Shown: positions 20,825 through 31,378 of the stretch, piece after piece
Layout of the letters: every line of letters begins with the position of its first letter
How positions within the stretch are numbered: position 1 is the first letter of the stretch
From: Tilletiopsis washingtonensis
Taxonomy: Eukaryota; Basidiomycota; Exobasidiomycetes; Entylomatales
Direction of reading: 5' to 3'
Assembly (NCBI RefSeq): GCF_003144115.1
Contig: NW_020312005.1
Location: forward strand, 32,362 to 96,361
DNA: 64,000 nt
Notes under the pieces: generated by a model
Databases searched by the model: none
Told to the model about the DNA's origin: nothing
The model's input: the letters and a program-made list of their open reading frames with translations, nothing else
Translations under genes and position numbers: made by a program

Positions 20825-21935
20825 CTAGGCGGGGTACTTTGCCGCCAGCGCGTCGTACTGCTCCTGGCTCAGCGGCAGCACGGAGCCGTGGCGCTGGCCG
20901 TAGGGGAAGTTGGGCGCGTCGGGCTTGCTCCACGGGCCGGTCTGGATGTCCGACGTGCCGTACACCTCGTACGAGCCCTGGCCCGAGTAGTTGTCGAGCA
21001 GCAGGTGCACGAGGCCCGGCGTGAGGTTGTCGGCGTACGACGCGGGGCCCTCGCGCACGTCGGGCGTGACGAGGCCGTGGAAGGTCCACGTGGGCGAGAG
21101 GATGTTGTTGTCGCTCGTCGTCTCCCACCACACGTTGTTTGCCGTGTTGTTCTTGATGAAGCGCGCAAAGCCGCCGTCCTCCAGCTTCTGGAACTCCTGG
21201 TCGATCATGCCCCACGGCTGCGTGGGGATGTAGTCGGCGGGCGTGCTGAACGTGACAAAGTCGCTGGTGCGCGAGTAACGGATCGTCGACGCCTTGACGA
21301 CGTCGCCCGTGTGCTCCGTGTCGCTGGAGGCGTAGAAGCGGCTGCTCCAGAACACGATGCACTCGCTCGCGCCCGGCTCGCAGTACGCCGACGGCGCCCA
21401 CACATAGCCGGCCTCGGGCGTCTCGAGCTCGGCGAGGCGCTGGGAGAAAGAGTGTGAGCCTGGTGTGCGGCACCTCGTCACGCCGGGCTACTCACGTCGG
21501 AGCTCCAGTTGACGAGGTCGTCGGACTCCCAGATGATGATGGAGCGCGAGCCGACGCGCTGGGCCTCGCCGAAGTTGGCTGTGGCGGGAGTCAGTGCTCT
21601 GCATGGCGTGACCTGCCGCCGCCCCACGCACTCTTGCCAATGTCGAGGTCCGTGGCGAGCATGTAGTACTTGCCGTCCTTGGCGGCGAGGTAGGGGTCGC
21701 GCGCGCCCTTGGTGCCCACCGTCGGGTTCAGGATCGGGTTGCCGCCGTTGAGGGCGCGGAAGGAGAGCGCGTCGTTGCCGTTGCTCAGGTACTGGTACAC
21801 CGACGGCACGTTGCCGAGGAACGACGAGATGAGGTAGCCCACCTTGCTCGAGTCGGCACGCTTCGACTCGACGGGCGCGCCGGCGACGAGCATCGCGCCG
21901 AGGGCGAGGGCGGAGGCGAGGAGAGAGGTGCGCAT
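20825..21935 (-). CDS. Secreted glycoside hydrolase, GH43-like
   Basis: A five-bladed beta-propeller hydrolase, probably acting on arabinan, xylan or related side chains outside the cell. Exons 21935-21632, 21578-21496 and 21439-20825 give 333 aa. MRTSLLASALALGAMLVAGAP is a clear signal peptide; I chose this ATG over one 11 codons upstream for that reason. Candidate catalytic residues are visible: Asp80 in GARDPYLAAKDGKYYMLATD, an Asp in GMIDQEF (209) and Glu259 in VREGPASY, matching the Asp/Asp/Glu triad of GH43. VWAPSAY (142-148) is the usual W-A-P-S motif. A TATAAG element lies 55 bp upstream. Its 3' end converges on the DUF1295 gene, 90 bp away. Confidence 0.82.
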
Positions 21936-21989
21936 GTTGACAGTGGAGTGGGTGATGGGATGGGGCAACCCAGGCGGCTGCTCGGCCAG

Positions 21990-21995
21990 CTTATA
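21990..21995 (-). promoter_or_regulatory. TATA box of the GH43 gene
   Basis: CATATAAGC on the minus strand, 55 bp before the ATG at 21935; position and orientation fit a core promoter. Confidence 0.5.
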
Positions 21996-23071
21996 TGTGT
22001 TCAGCAGGGGCCTGTCCGGCGGCCCTGAGGACGAGCATGCTTCCCCGCACCCGCCGCCATGGCCTCGTCACCAACGCGGCCCCAGATCAGATCTCGCCGG
22101 CGGAGACAGAATGCCGGCGCTTGTGCCGAACGCTCCGCCTCGGCGCTGCGGCTCCGCACCCTTGCAAAGTGCAGACAGCGACGGAGGGCAGCGACGGCAG
22201 CTCGAGGCCGACTTTGCCGGCCATGTGCGGCGCTAGGCGGCCTGGCGTGACGACAAGGCACAGCTACGGCGGGCGCCGACGGAGCTATTTGCGCGCCCTG
22301 CCGACGCTGTTGCGCAGGCAGAGCGACGTCTCTGCAGCATCTGATGATGGTGAGCACACCAAAGTGCGGTGCCCCGCAGTCCCGGCGAGGCTAACGACAC
22401 GCCCGCGCAAACAGCGTTCGCCCTAGCGCCGGCTTTCTCGGGTGCGCGCGCGTCATCGTCGGCGAGCTCGCCGGGCGTGGCGACCGGCGCACCGAGAGGA
22501 ACGCTGCGGCATCAAGAGCACCGCCGGAGACAAGTATGCTCGCTGCACCGTGGCGATGGCGTGCAGCCGACGGCCCGCTCCCAAGGGGTGCGGAGATCAG
22601 CGGTGCGCCGCCGTAGCGCGACAGGCCTCTCTTGGCACCCTGAGATCTGCGGCGGGCCGTGCCGTGCCGTGTCCCCCGGTCACCCGAGACAGCGAGCTGC
22701 GGGGGTGCAGGGGGCTGTCAGATCGACGGACGCGGCGGCATCGCCAGGGCATGGACGGAGCAGGTGGACGCGAGAGCATTCGTTTGAGCACGCCGGCGAG
22801 GCTCGAGAGCATGGCCTGGCGGAGGCAGTAAGCTAAGGCGTCACGCCCTTGCCCTTCTGCTCTGCTTCTGCGCCTGCAGTCAGCAACAAAATCTGCCACC
22901 TAGCTCGGCAGGATGAACGGTGGTCGTGGTGATGAGTATCGCTTGAGGCTCAAAGTATGTGGCAGCAGTGCCCGGGACGCCTCTGTGCGCGGGGGCATGA
23001 GCGGCTCAGCAGCGGCACGCAGCAGCCTGCAGAGAGCACGACGGGCGCCTGCGACAGCGTGGGACCAATCC
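21996..23071. other. 1.1 kb interval without a supportable gene
   Basis: This stretch lies upstream of GH43 and downstream of the aldo/keto reductase. Open frames are compositional; I see no domain or spliced model. It should contain the GH43 regulatory region. Confidence 0.35.
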
Positions 23072-24426
23072 TCATTCTCCGTACACCACATGGCGGATAG
23101 CGTCCATCTCGCCGTCCTCGAGCTCTTCGGAGCCCAGCACGGCTGCGACTGTCTGGCGCATGTGCTCCTCGTTGGTCGTGCCGCAAAGCACCGAGGTGGA
23201 GAGGCCGCCGACGCCCATGCCCTGCGCAACGAAGCGCAGCACGACCATCTGCGGCGTCCATTCCAGGCGCTCGGCCGCACTGCGCACTGCCGGCGCGCTC
23301 AGCAGGCCGCCGTTGCCGGAGAGGATCCAGAACGGCTGGTACGTGACTGCTGCGCCGCCGCTGTTGGGCGACAGCACGGGCGAGAGCGAGGCGAGCAGAG
23401 AGACGTCGTGTCCCGTCGACGCATGCCAGCGGTTCTGCAGCAGCGCAGGCCGCCGCTCTGAGCCCTGAATGCTGAGCAGCGCATCCCAGATGCGAGCATC
23501 GTAGATGTCTGCAAAGGTGTCAGCGCGCGACAGCTAGGTATACCGCACACGATACTCACTGCTGAAGCCGACGTTGCGGACCCAGCCCTCATCGCGCAGC
23601 CGCTGCATCTCGTCCCAGACCTCGAGCGTATCCTCCAGAGATCCAAGCGGCGAGTGCAGCAGCAGCGCGTCGAGCCACGGCCGTGTCAGCGGCTCATCCG
23701 CCGAGGCCGTCGCCTTGTCGCCGTCCACGGCGCTCTCGGCACGTGGACTAGACGCAGAGCTTGCGGCCGCCGCGCCGGCATCGGCGTCAGACGACGGCTC
23801 GACTGCGCGCTGCTTGCCCTTGCCGCTGGCATCGACGGGCGCCTGCGGTGCCGGTGCTGCTGCGCCCATGCCGCTGAAGTCCCAGCGCGAGCCGTGGTGC
23901 AGGGCACGCAGCGAGGCGAGGGCGCTGGCGCGCACCTGCTCGCGCACGGGCGCCTCGGGGCTGTACGGCAGCGGCTGCGAGCGGTCCTGCCCGGCGATGG
24001 GCGTGTACCTGGGCAACGGGTGTGAGCACCGGACAGGGTGCCGGGTGGTCGCGACAGCGCCTCCACGACTGCCCGTCCTTGCCAGTCCCTGCCAGTCCCT
24101 GCGGCGGTGTGTTCTCCGCCAGATCCTCTGGCAGTGTCACTGCTCTGCCGTCGCTGCCAGTCGCTGCAACACCTGCTGCCACCCATTGCCACGCCGCCAG
24201 CCGCGGCCACTTACTTGGTCTGCACCCACACCTCGTCTCGCCGCACCAGGCGCGCCCGCTCGGCGGCCAGCAGTGCCTCTCCCACAGCGTGCTCGCGGTA
24301 GTGCTTGCGCTGCGCGGCCGTGTCGATGCCGCGGAAGCCGGCGGCGAGCGCCTGCAGCACGAGGCTGCTCGTCGCGCCCTCCTTCCACGCCGTGCCGTAC
24401 ACGAGCGGCGGACAGGCGGCCAGCAT
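23072..24426 (-). CDS. Aldo/keto reductase
   Basis: An NADPH-dependent AKR-fold oxidoreductase. Exons 24426-24215, 24008-23560 and 23508-23072 give 365 aa. LVYGTAWKEGATSSLVLQALAAGFRGIDTAAQRKHY corresponds to the first barrel strands, with the catalytic Asp in GIDTA and a Tyr-type position shifted to KHY. The usual lysine strand is VWVQTKY. LDALLLHSPLG carries the His of the AKR tetrad (normally L-L-H-W/S-P), and GWVRNVGFSNI is the conserved strand after it. QMVVLRFVAQGMGVG and TTNEEHMRQTV are the cofactor-phosphate segments. An Ala/Ser-rich insert of about 55 residues (ASGKGKQRAVEPSS onwards) is atypical. The splice at AGC-A/AC-ATC restores the family's V-x-F-S-N. Substrate unknown. Confidence 0.82.
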
Positions 24427-25400
24427 GGCTGCCGGTCGCAGGGGGCGCCAGAGGAGTGTGGGACGCGTGGACTACAGAGGCAGGCAGTGGTGTGAGGCCG
24501 GCGAAGATGGCCAGGCCGGCACGCGCAGGAGAGTGACAATGGTGAGCGATGGCAGACGGGTGGTGGTGGTTGCAACGCAGGCTGCACTCGCCCGCTCGGC
24601 GCTATGTGCCTCTCGGGCGCCTGCGACATGGGAACAGCGCGTAGAGCGAGGAGGCGGCGGCGGCGACTCACAGCACGCCACAGCCGCCCGCCGTGGCGCG
24701 CGGTGGAGGCGACGCACGCGCGCGTGTGGGGCTTACGCAGCTTGGCTCTGCTCCACCATCACCGCAGCACTGCCCGCATCACCGCCGCCCACAGCTCACG
24801 CTCCACGCACCACGCTTCATCCGCCTGCACTGCAGCTCCCCTCGGCGCATCCGAGTCCGAGAGAGAGAGAGGTCTTGCTTCTCGACCGTCACGCACACGC
24901 CTGGCGGCATCTCTCGCCAGCCTCCGCCTCAGCCTCTCGTCTCCCGCCGCTCCACTGAGCTTTCTCGCTCCTCGCTCCTCGCTTCTCGCTCTTTGAGGGC
25001 TCGCTCTTCGCTCACTCCGCCAAGAGCGCTCCTCTTGCGCACGCACGTCTCTTGCACACACGCCGCTCGAGAGTGAGGCCAGCTGCCCTTTCGACCAGCG
25101 ACGTCTCGCACGCCCTGCAACGGTCAGGCCCACAGCTCGCCTTGGCGCGCGCCGAGTCTGGCTGCGCTTTTTCGAGCTTTGCTGCATTCGGTCCTGCGTC
25201 CGGGTCTGGCATCGATCAGCGAACGCTCCATCGCCTCTCTCCGCCGCACCAAGGCGAGCTTCGTCCCAAGAGCGACCTTTCGCTCTCCGCTCTTACGCCA
25301 CCTGCGCCACCTCTGCGCCACCTCAGATCATTCTGAGTCTGGTCTTCGCCGCTCGGCTTCATTCCTGCGCTAGCTAGCCCACGAGAGAGAAAGAGGAGCG
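24427..25400. promoter_or_regulatory. Divergent interval (AKR / Rab)
   Basis: About 1 kb between divergent starts, with a strongly CT-rich + strand from 24,880 to 25,380 (GA-rich on the minus strand). That is typical of a fungal promoter and 5' leader for the Rab gene. No gene seen. Confidence 0.45.
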
Positions 25401-26599
25401 ATGACGCTGCAGTGGGACTACCTGACAAAGGTGAGTTTCCGAGTCTCCAGTCTTGCTTGCGAGCCTGCGACTCCGGCCCTTGGACACGAAGCGTGTGTGC
25501 AAGCGAGAATGCGCATCGCTTGCGTCTCTTCTCTCTGCCCATCTCTTGTGCGCACGCTTCTGCGTCTTTCTTTTCTCTTCCGACGCCGCCCATCTATCCT
25601 CTCCTGCCGCGCGAGCGAGAGAGCGAGCGAGACGTACTCCGTCTCACAAAGGACGGTCGGTCGCGATGTCGAATCACCAGTTTCTCTATGTCTCTCTCTT
25701 CTGCACCCGCGTCGTACCCTCTCATCTCTCCATCGGCTTGCTCGCTCACATGCCGTGCAGTTCATCCTCGTCGGCGACTCATCCGTCGGCAAGTCATCGA
25801 TTCTCATCCGGCTCACCGAGCAGCGCTGGCTATCAGCCACGGACCCGACGATCGGCGTCGAGTTTGGCACGCACACTGTCACCCTTGCGAGTGGCGAAAG
25901 AGTCAAAAATCAGATTTGGGACACATGTGGTAGCGAATCCTTCCGTTCCGTGAGTTCTGCGCTCTCCCACGCGGACACGGCTGCGCAGAGAGAAGCAGCA
26001 AGCTGACAGCAAGGCGCAGATCACTCAATCCTACTACCGAGGCGCAGCAGGAGCGCTGATCGTCTACAACATCGCATCACGTCCTTCCTTCGAACATGTC
26101 GCCGGCTGGCTGCGCGATGTGCGAGGCCTAGCAGAAGAGGATGTCACCGTCTTGTTGGTGGGCAACATGAGCGACCTGGCCGATGAGGGCGATGGCGAAC
26201 GGAGAGCTGTGAGCAAGGAGGAGGGTCAGAAGCTGGCGGATGATGAAGGGTGCGTTCTTCTTCTCGCTTTCTCTCTCTCTCTCTCTCTCTCTGCGCCTGA
26301 CACGAGCTGATCTCCTCACCTCGCTTCCCACGCGCCACAGCTTGCTCTTCATCGAGACCTCGGCTCGCACGGGAGCCAACATCGAGTCGGCCTTTGCACT
26401 TGCAGCAGAAGAGATTCACCGCAAGTTTCAGGCATCGGCTGCGGCCTCGCCTACTGCGCCGGGAGGGATGCCCGATGCGAAAGGTGGGGGATTGATGAAG
26501 CGAGGCGGAAGAAGCGCGGTGAGACAGGTCACGCAAGGCGAGGTGCAGCTGGAGGGAACGACGACGGCGGCGGCGAAGGGCTGCTGCACCATCGTCTGA
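25401..26599 (+). CDS. Rab-family small GTPase (Rab4-like) with altered G3 and G4 motifs
   Basis: A prenylated vesicle-traffic GTPase. Exons 25401-25430, 25761-25949, 26020-26249 and 26341-26599 give 235 aa. The P-loop GDSSVGKS (15-22) and switch I DPTIGVEFG (38-46) are canonical. SYYRGAAGALIVYN and ETSARTG (155-161, G5) are also canonical. The G3 motif reads WDTCGSE (63-69) instead of WDTAGQE, so Ser68 replaces the catalytic Gln. The G4 motif reads GNMSD (121-125) instead of GNKxD. The C-terminus GCCTIV offers a CaaX-type prenylation site. The start MTLQWDYLTK resembles fungal Rab4/Ypt4. Intron 1 is long (330 nt) right after the tenth codon; intron 3 carries a (TC)n run. Confidence 0.85.
26270..26292 (+). 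repeat. (TC)n microsatellite in Rab intron 3
   Basis: About eleven TC units within the intron between 26250 and 26340, forming most of its pyrimidine tract. Confidence 0.8.
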
Positions 26600-26779
26600 G
26601 CCTCGTGAAGAGGGAGAGGCGCGCAATGCAAATCGTCACCTGCTTCCTTTGCTCCAGTCACGCCCGCTTGATCGTTCTGAGACGTGAGACGGGCCCGGGC
26701 AGGCGTAGAGGTGTCGCTCTGGACGAGGCGAGGAGCGTGCTCGAGCATGGTGCGCGGCGGCCGCGGTGGCCAGTTGCGC

Positions 26780-27120
26780 CGACGATGACGAGCTCGCCAG
26801 CGCATCAGCTTCGCTCGGCAAGTCTCGCACGGTCTTACCAGAGCGAGCTCGTGGGCGTGCGGCTTGCTGTGCGGCTCGCCGAGCAGCTGCAGTGCGCTTC
26901 GGCCACGGTCTACGTCGACAGCCAGGCTGCTCTGTTGGCGCTCAGGGGGAGGCCACAGCAGCGTTCAGCGGGAGTTGCTCGCATCGGCGGTGCACTTCAA
27001 GGTGCGTTGGGTGACGGCGCATGTTGGGGTGGCCGGGAACGAGCTCGCAGACGTGCGAGCGAAGTCCGCAGCCGCCCGCCGGAAGGACACTTCGGTGCCC
27101 AGGCCGACGGCAGCACTTGA
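26780..27120 (+). mobile_element. Degraded LINE fragment: RNase H domain
   Basis: Only the C-terminal RNase H part of a non-LTR retrotransposon is recognisable. One frame carries YQSELVGVRLAVRLAEQ and TVYVDSQAALLALRG, holding the second and third acidic catalytic residues. Around 26,950 the similarity jumps one frame and continues VRWVTAHVGVAGNELADVRAKSAA, the His/Asp end of the domain. The N-terminal T-D-G-S strand and all reverse-transcriptase and endonuclease sequence are missing. The fragment follows the Rab stop codon by about 180 bp and is close to one and a half telomere-type TTAGGG units (27138-27146). It is non-functional and probably old, given the frame break and lack of flanking repeats. 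Confidence 0.6.
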
Positions 27121-27444
27121 AACAGAAACGTGGAGAGGGTTAGGGTTTTGCACGTGCTCTATGCCTGCCGGAAGCCTGCTGTCCTCGCCACTCAGCGATA
27201 AGACTTTGAACAGATGCACTTCAGACGTGCGTGTAGCAGCAAGCGAGAGGAACAGAGAGAGACAGTGGGGCGCCGGCCAGGCAGAGGTGCACTGGCCGCA
27301 GCGGTGAATCTGGGAGAGAGGCAAGCAGGTCTGGGGGTGAGGGTAAGTGAGGGCAGCGCGAGGAAGAGAACGCCGCCGGTGAGGCGGGGTATGGGAAAGG
27401 TGTGGGTAATGTGCGATGGGATGGATGGGCGCTTTGTCGACGGC
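27121..27444. other. Short interval beyond the LINE fragment
   Basis: Contains GGGTTAGGGTTTT (27136-27148), telomere-like but a single short copy, then the 3' flank of the minus-strand secreted protein gene. No gene seen. Confidence 0.35.
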
Positions 27445-30400
27445 TCAGCAGCGCGCTTCGAGGCTGTTGCCGTCGCGGCGCACCGGGCAGTTCTTGACAG
27501 GCACGAACTTGACCGAGTCGATGAGCATCGTGGCGCTGGAGCCCGCGGTGCTGCAAGTGAAGAAGAAGTTAATCTTGCTGATCTTGCTCACGTCGCTGAT
27601 CGTCCTGGTGTAGGTGCTCCACGCCTGATTCATGTTGAAGTTCATGGTTGTCGGGCTGGACACTGCGTTTGAGTTCCACGACATTGCAAACGAACAAGCA
27701 GCGGCGCCGCCGGTGGCGGTCCCGCCGTTGTAGCTGACAATCTTGTAGGACAGCTTCACGTCGTACTTGCTGTAGCCGTCCGAGCCGTCGAGCGGGTAGC
27801 GCGCCGGCAGCACAATCTCCTGCGACATCACCGCCCCGCTGTCGGAGGAGGAAGCGGACAGCTGGGCATAGTGCAGGCCGTCGTTGGCAGTCTTGTCGGC
27901 GTTGCTCAGAGTCGTGCCGCTGGCCACCCATGGCGTGAGATCAGCGGCCTCAAATCGGCCATTACGAGCCGCGCTGAACAGCTCCTTGTGCGGCTTGAAC
28001 TGCACCTGGTCGACGAAGACAGTTGCTGTGGTAGCGTAGTCGCATTCCAGACCGATGGTGATGACCTTGATCAACCCGCCGTCCTCGCTCTCGATGGGGC
28101 CACTGAAGTCAATCCAGCCGTTGAACGCATTTCCAAAGGCGTATTCCATGATCGGGGTCCTTGTCCAGCCACCGTCTTGGGAGAAGTAGAGGTGGCACTT
28201 GCCGTTGGAGTTGCCGGTGTTTGCAAAGTCCCTTGCTCGCCACTTAAGCGAGACATCGTAGCCATAGTAGCCATCATACAGCGCCCGCGCAGGCATCACG
28301 AGTTGCTGAGAGGCTTTGCCGCCTGACTGGAGCCACAGGTACCTCTGGCCATATTGCGGCTCCTCGATGGCGACAGAGGCTTGGCCATCGAAGCTCCAGT
28401 AGGGACTGCCGCTCTCAAAGTTGCCGTTGCGCGCAACATCCGTTGGCTCGATCTTGGGCGGCGTGTACATCTTCGGCGCAAACTTCACCTGGTCGATGTT
28501 CACCGTTGCCGAGGTGCCGGACGCGCAAACTACGTCAATCGTGATAAGCTTGACAAACGCGTCGTCGTTTGTGACTTCCTTGCTGAGGGTAAGCCATGTG
28601 CTGGCCGTGTTGAAGTCGTAGATCGTGTTGTCGATCCGCGCGCCACCGTCGTTGGACATGCCAATCGAGCAGGCCCCGCCGCCGCTGATGCTTGTCACGC
28701 GCCACTGGAAGGAAACCATGTACTGGTTGTATCCGTCGTAAAGTGACCTGCGGGGCATCTCGATGCGCTGGCTAATTGACTCGCCGCCCTGGAGACTGGC
28801 GTATTGCTCGCCATAGTTTGAGTTGACCGTGCCGATGTCGCTCTGGCCTGTGAAGGTCCACTGCTCCTTGCCGCTCTCAAACCCGCCGTTCCGGGCGACG
28901 TCGGTCGGCTCGGACTTTGGCACCGGCGTGTACGCCTGCGGCACAAACTGGAAGCAAGAGGTCCAGCGTCAGGTGCGAAGTGTCGGAGAGAGGGCAGACA
29001 ACTCACCTTGACCTGGTCAATGTACACCTTGGTGGTCGGGCCTGGGTCGCACGCCGTGCCGATGATGATGAACTTGACAAAGTCGTCGTCGTTTGTGAAG
29101 GTGGCTTGGTAGTCGGTCCACACTCCCGCGCTCGCAAATCTGCGCTTATCGACCTCGGCGACGGGGAAGGTGTCGAAGTTGGCTACGAGCTGGCATCCGC
29201 CGCTCTGGCCGTCGAAGCTGGCGACCTTGTACTTGAACTTGACGACATATTGATTGTAGCCCTTGGGTGCGCCGTCAGGCAGCTGGATGGTCTGACCAAT
29301 TGCACCCCTGGATTCGCCCTTGAGGAGCGCATACTGGGCGTCGTAGAACGAGTCCGCGGTCCCGATAGTCGCCTCGTTGCCAAACTTCCACGGGTCTTGT
29401 CCCTGCTCAAACCCGCCGTTGATGCACACATCATCTGCCATTGGCGGCTTGTAGTCGTTGGTGAGGATTTCGACGGCGTCTATGTGGACCTCAGCGGAGG
29501 CGCCGGCGTACTGGCTGCAGTCGGTGAGAATCTTGATCTTCTTGATGAAGTGCTTGGGGTCGGTGGCACGGATGCCGAAGGTCCGCCACTCCGACACTTG
29601 TCCAACAATGCTCTGCAGAGCCGTGCCCTTCTCGTCGTTGTACTGCACAGTCAGGGAGCACGCTGCTGTGCCCGGCGCACTGCCCTGATTGTACGCGGCC
29701 ACGCGGAATTTGAACTTGACGTCGAACGAGTTGTAGCCAGCCACCGTTGCGCCGGCCGGGAGCTCGATGTCCTGCTCAATGGAGCCGCCTTGGCCAAAGA
29801 GCTTGGCAAACTTCTCACCCTTGAATGCGCCTGGATTGGCGTCGATCACGATGTCGGCATTGGCGTCAAACGTCCACTTCTCCTTGTTGTCTTCAAAGGA
29901 GGGGTTCTGCGCCACGCCATAGTCGGTGGTGTCCGGACCCTCCGGCAAGCCCGCCGGCACGGCGTTGATATCATCCACATGTATGGTGCCGGTGCCGCCG
30001 TCAGGGCAGTCCATGGCAATGTAGAGGAATTGAATGACGTTGTACTGGCTGACGGTCACTTTGAACTCCTTCCATTCGCTGCTGGCGCTCGGCAGGCGCA
30101 CGCTTGCCGCGTCCGCAGCCTTCTGCGCGTCGACGACGGCGGCCAGGCGGCAGCCCTTTGCGCCGGCATTGGCAATCTCGGCGATGCGATACCGGAGCGT
30201 CACGGCGTAGGCTGCGACGTGGAGGGAGTCAGCACCACCGTTGCTCCGCAAGGTAAGTGCCGGACGGGGGAGGCAGGAAAGCAGGACATGATCAACTCAC
30301 CGTTGGGCCTGTCGGTTCCGCGCGTCTGCAGGAGACCTCTTCTCGACGGCGGCGGGCCGCCCATATCCGTGTAGAGCGCCGGGCCCCCGTTCTGGTTTGT

Positions 30401-31316
30401 CGTGAGAATCGCGTAGTGCTCGCCATCCCATGCAGTGACGTCCTTCTCGCTGCGCTTAGTTTTGCCAAGGATGCTCCATGGCGCCAGGCCGTCGGGGCCT
30501 GCATTGGCGTCTTCAAAATGTCCGTTCACGATTCTGTTGTCTGTGAATGATGGGGTCAGGGGGGGATGGAAGGCGGAGGAGGGGCCAACACGTACTCGGC
30601 TCGTCGGTCGGCGGGTTAGTCTCCGTGGGCGGCGGGTCCGTGGGTGTGGTGGGGTCCGTGGGCGTGGTGGGGTCCGTGGGCGTGGTAGGGTCGGTGGGCG
30701 TGGTGGGGTCCTTTGGCGTTGTCGGCGGCGTTGTAGGGTTCGGATCCGGCGTTGTCGTCGGCGCTGCGCACTTGTGGTCCGTGCAGATGCCGGACAGGCA
30801 CTATGGCGCAAAGGGTCAGCCCCGGTTGGCATCAAAAGAAGTACGGAGGGGCACGCACGCCAGCTGGCTTGTAGCAATCGGCACCGACGGGCTGCGGCAC
30901 GGCGCACTTAGACTTGCCGCAGTACGTTGATGCGCACGACTTGCTTGTCTCGCACCGCTCGCCGAGCGTCAGCACGGCGCCAGCAACACAGCGCTTCTCT
31001 GAGCACTTGTTGGAGATGCACTGTGGGGCAGCACGCGCAGAGCGGCGGCGTTGGGGGTTCGCAAGCAATTGAGGAAAGGAATGCCAGGTTCACGTACGCC
31101 AATTGACTTGTAACACTTTAAACCCAGCTTCTTGCGCACGTCGCACTTGCCGCGACGGCAGTAGAGGTCCTTGGTCCCGCACTGGCTTGACTTGGTGCAG
31201 GGCCAGCCAAGGTGACGCTCGTTGCCGACAACGGCGCTGGCGTCAGCGGGGTCCGCAGGCGCGGGGAGCGCGGCAACCAGCGGCAGCGCCGCCAGGAGGA
31301 GGGGGAGGAAGCGCAT
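27445..31316 (-). CDS. Secreted modular protein: Cys-rich head, TP-repeat linker, six CenC-like modules
   Basis: Predicted extracellular glycan-binding protein. Exons 31316-31098, 31020-30859, 30800-30596, 30540-30301, 30211-29007 and 28947-27445 give 1177 aa. MRFLPLLLAALPLVAALP is a signal peptide. Residues 38-145 contain repeated short Cys patterns (CTKSSQC, YCRRGKC, KCSEKRC, YCGKSKC, ICTDHKC). A linker of tandem TTPTDP units (about 150-190) follows. Six galactose-binding-like modules of 140-170 aa then start near residues 196, 374, 536, 693, 846 and 1002. Each opens with N-G-x-F-E plus a Trp (for example ARNGGFESGKEQWTF) and has Q-x-I-x-L/M-P and Y-x-V-x-F/L-K/R-x-R/K. Each closes with V-x-I/V-D-x-V/I and has a conserved Cys pair. 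No catalytic domain, GPI tail or transmembrane helix is evident. CBM_4_9/CenC is my closest family. Confidence 0.85.
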
Positions 31317-31371
31317 GGAGGAGACGAGGAACTTGCTGAGGATCAAGGAGCAAGCGCATCTCATGGAGCGC

Positions 31372-31378
31372 CTTTATA
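31372..31378 (-). promoter_or_regulatory. TATA box of the modular secreted protein gene
   Basis: GTATAAAGGCGC on the minus strand; the TATAAAG lies 56 bp before the ATG at 31316, the same spacing as for the GH43 gene. Confidence 0.55.

Noticed and set aside
26605-27120. Intact host RNase H gene instead of a LINE relic
   Set aside because: The similarity changes frame in the middle, the first catalytic strand is missing, and the sequence style (VDSQAALLAL, RWVTAHVGVAGNELAD) is that of LINE RNase H domains.
28917-30374. 485-codon + strand open frame
   Set aside because: Antisense to the CenC-like modules, whose motif periodicity and Cys pairs show the minus strand is coding.
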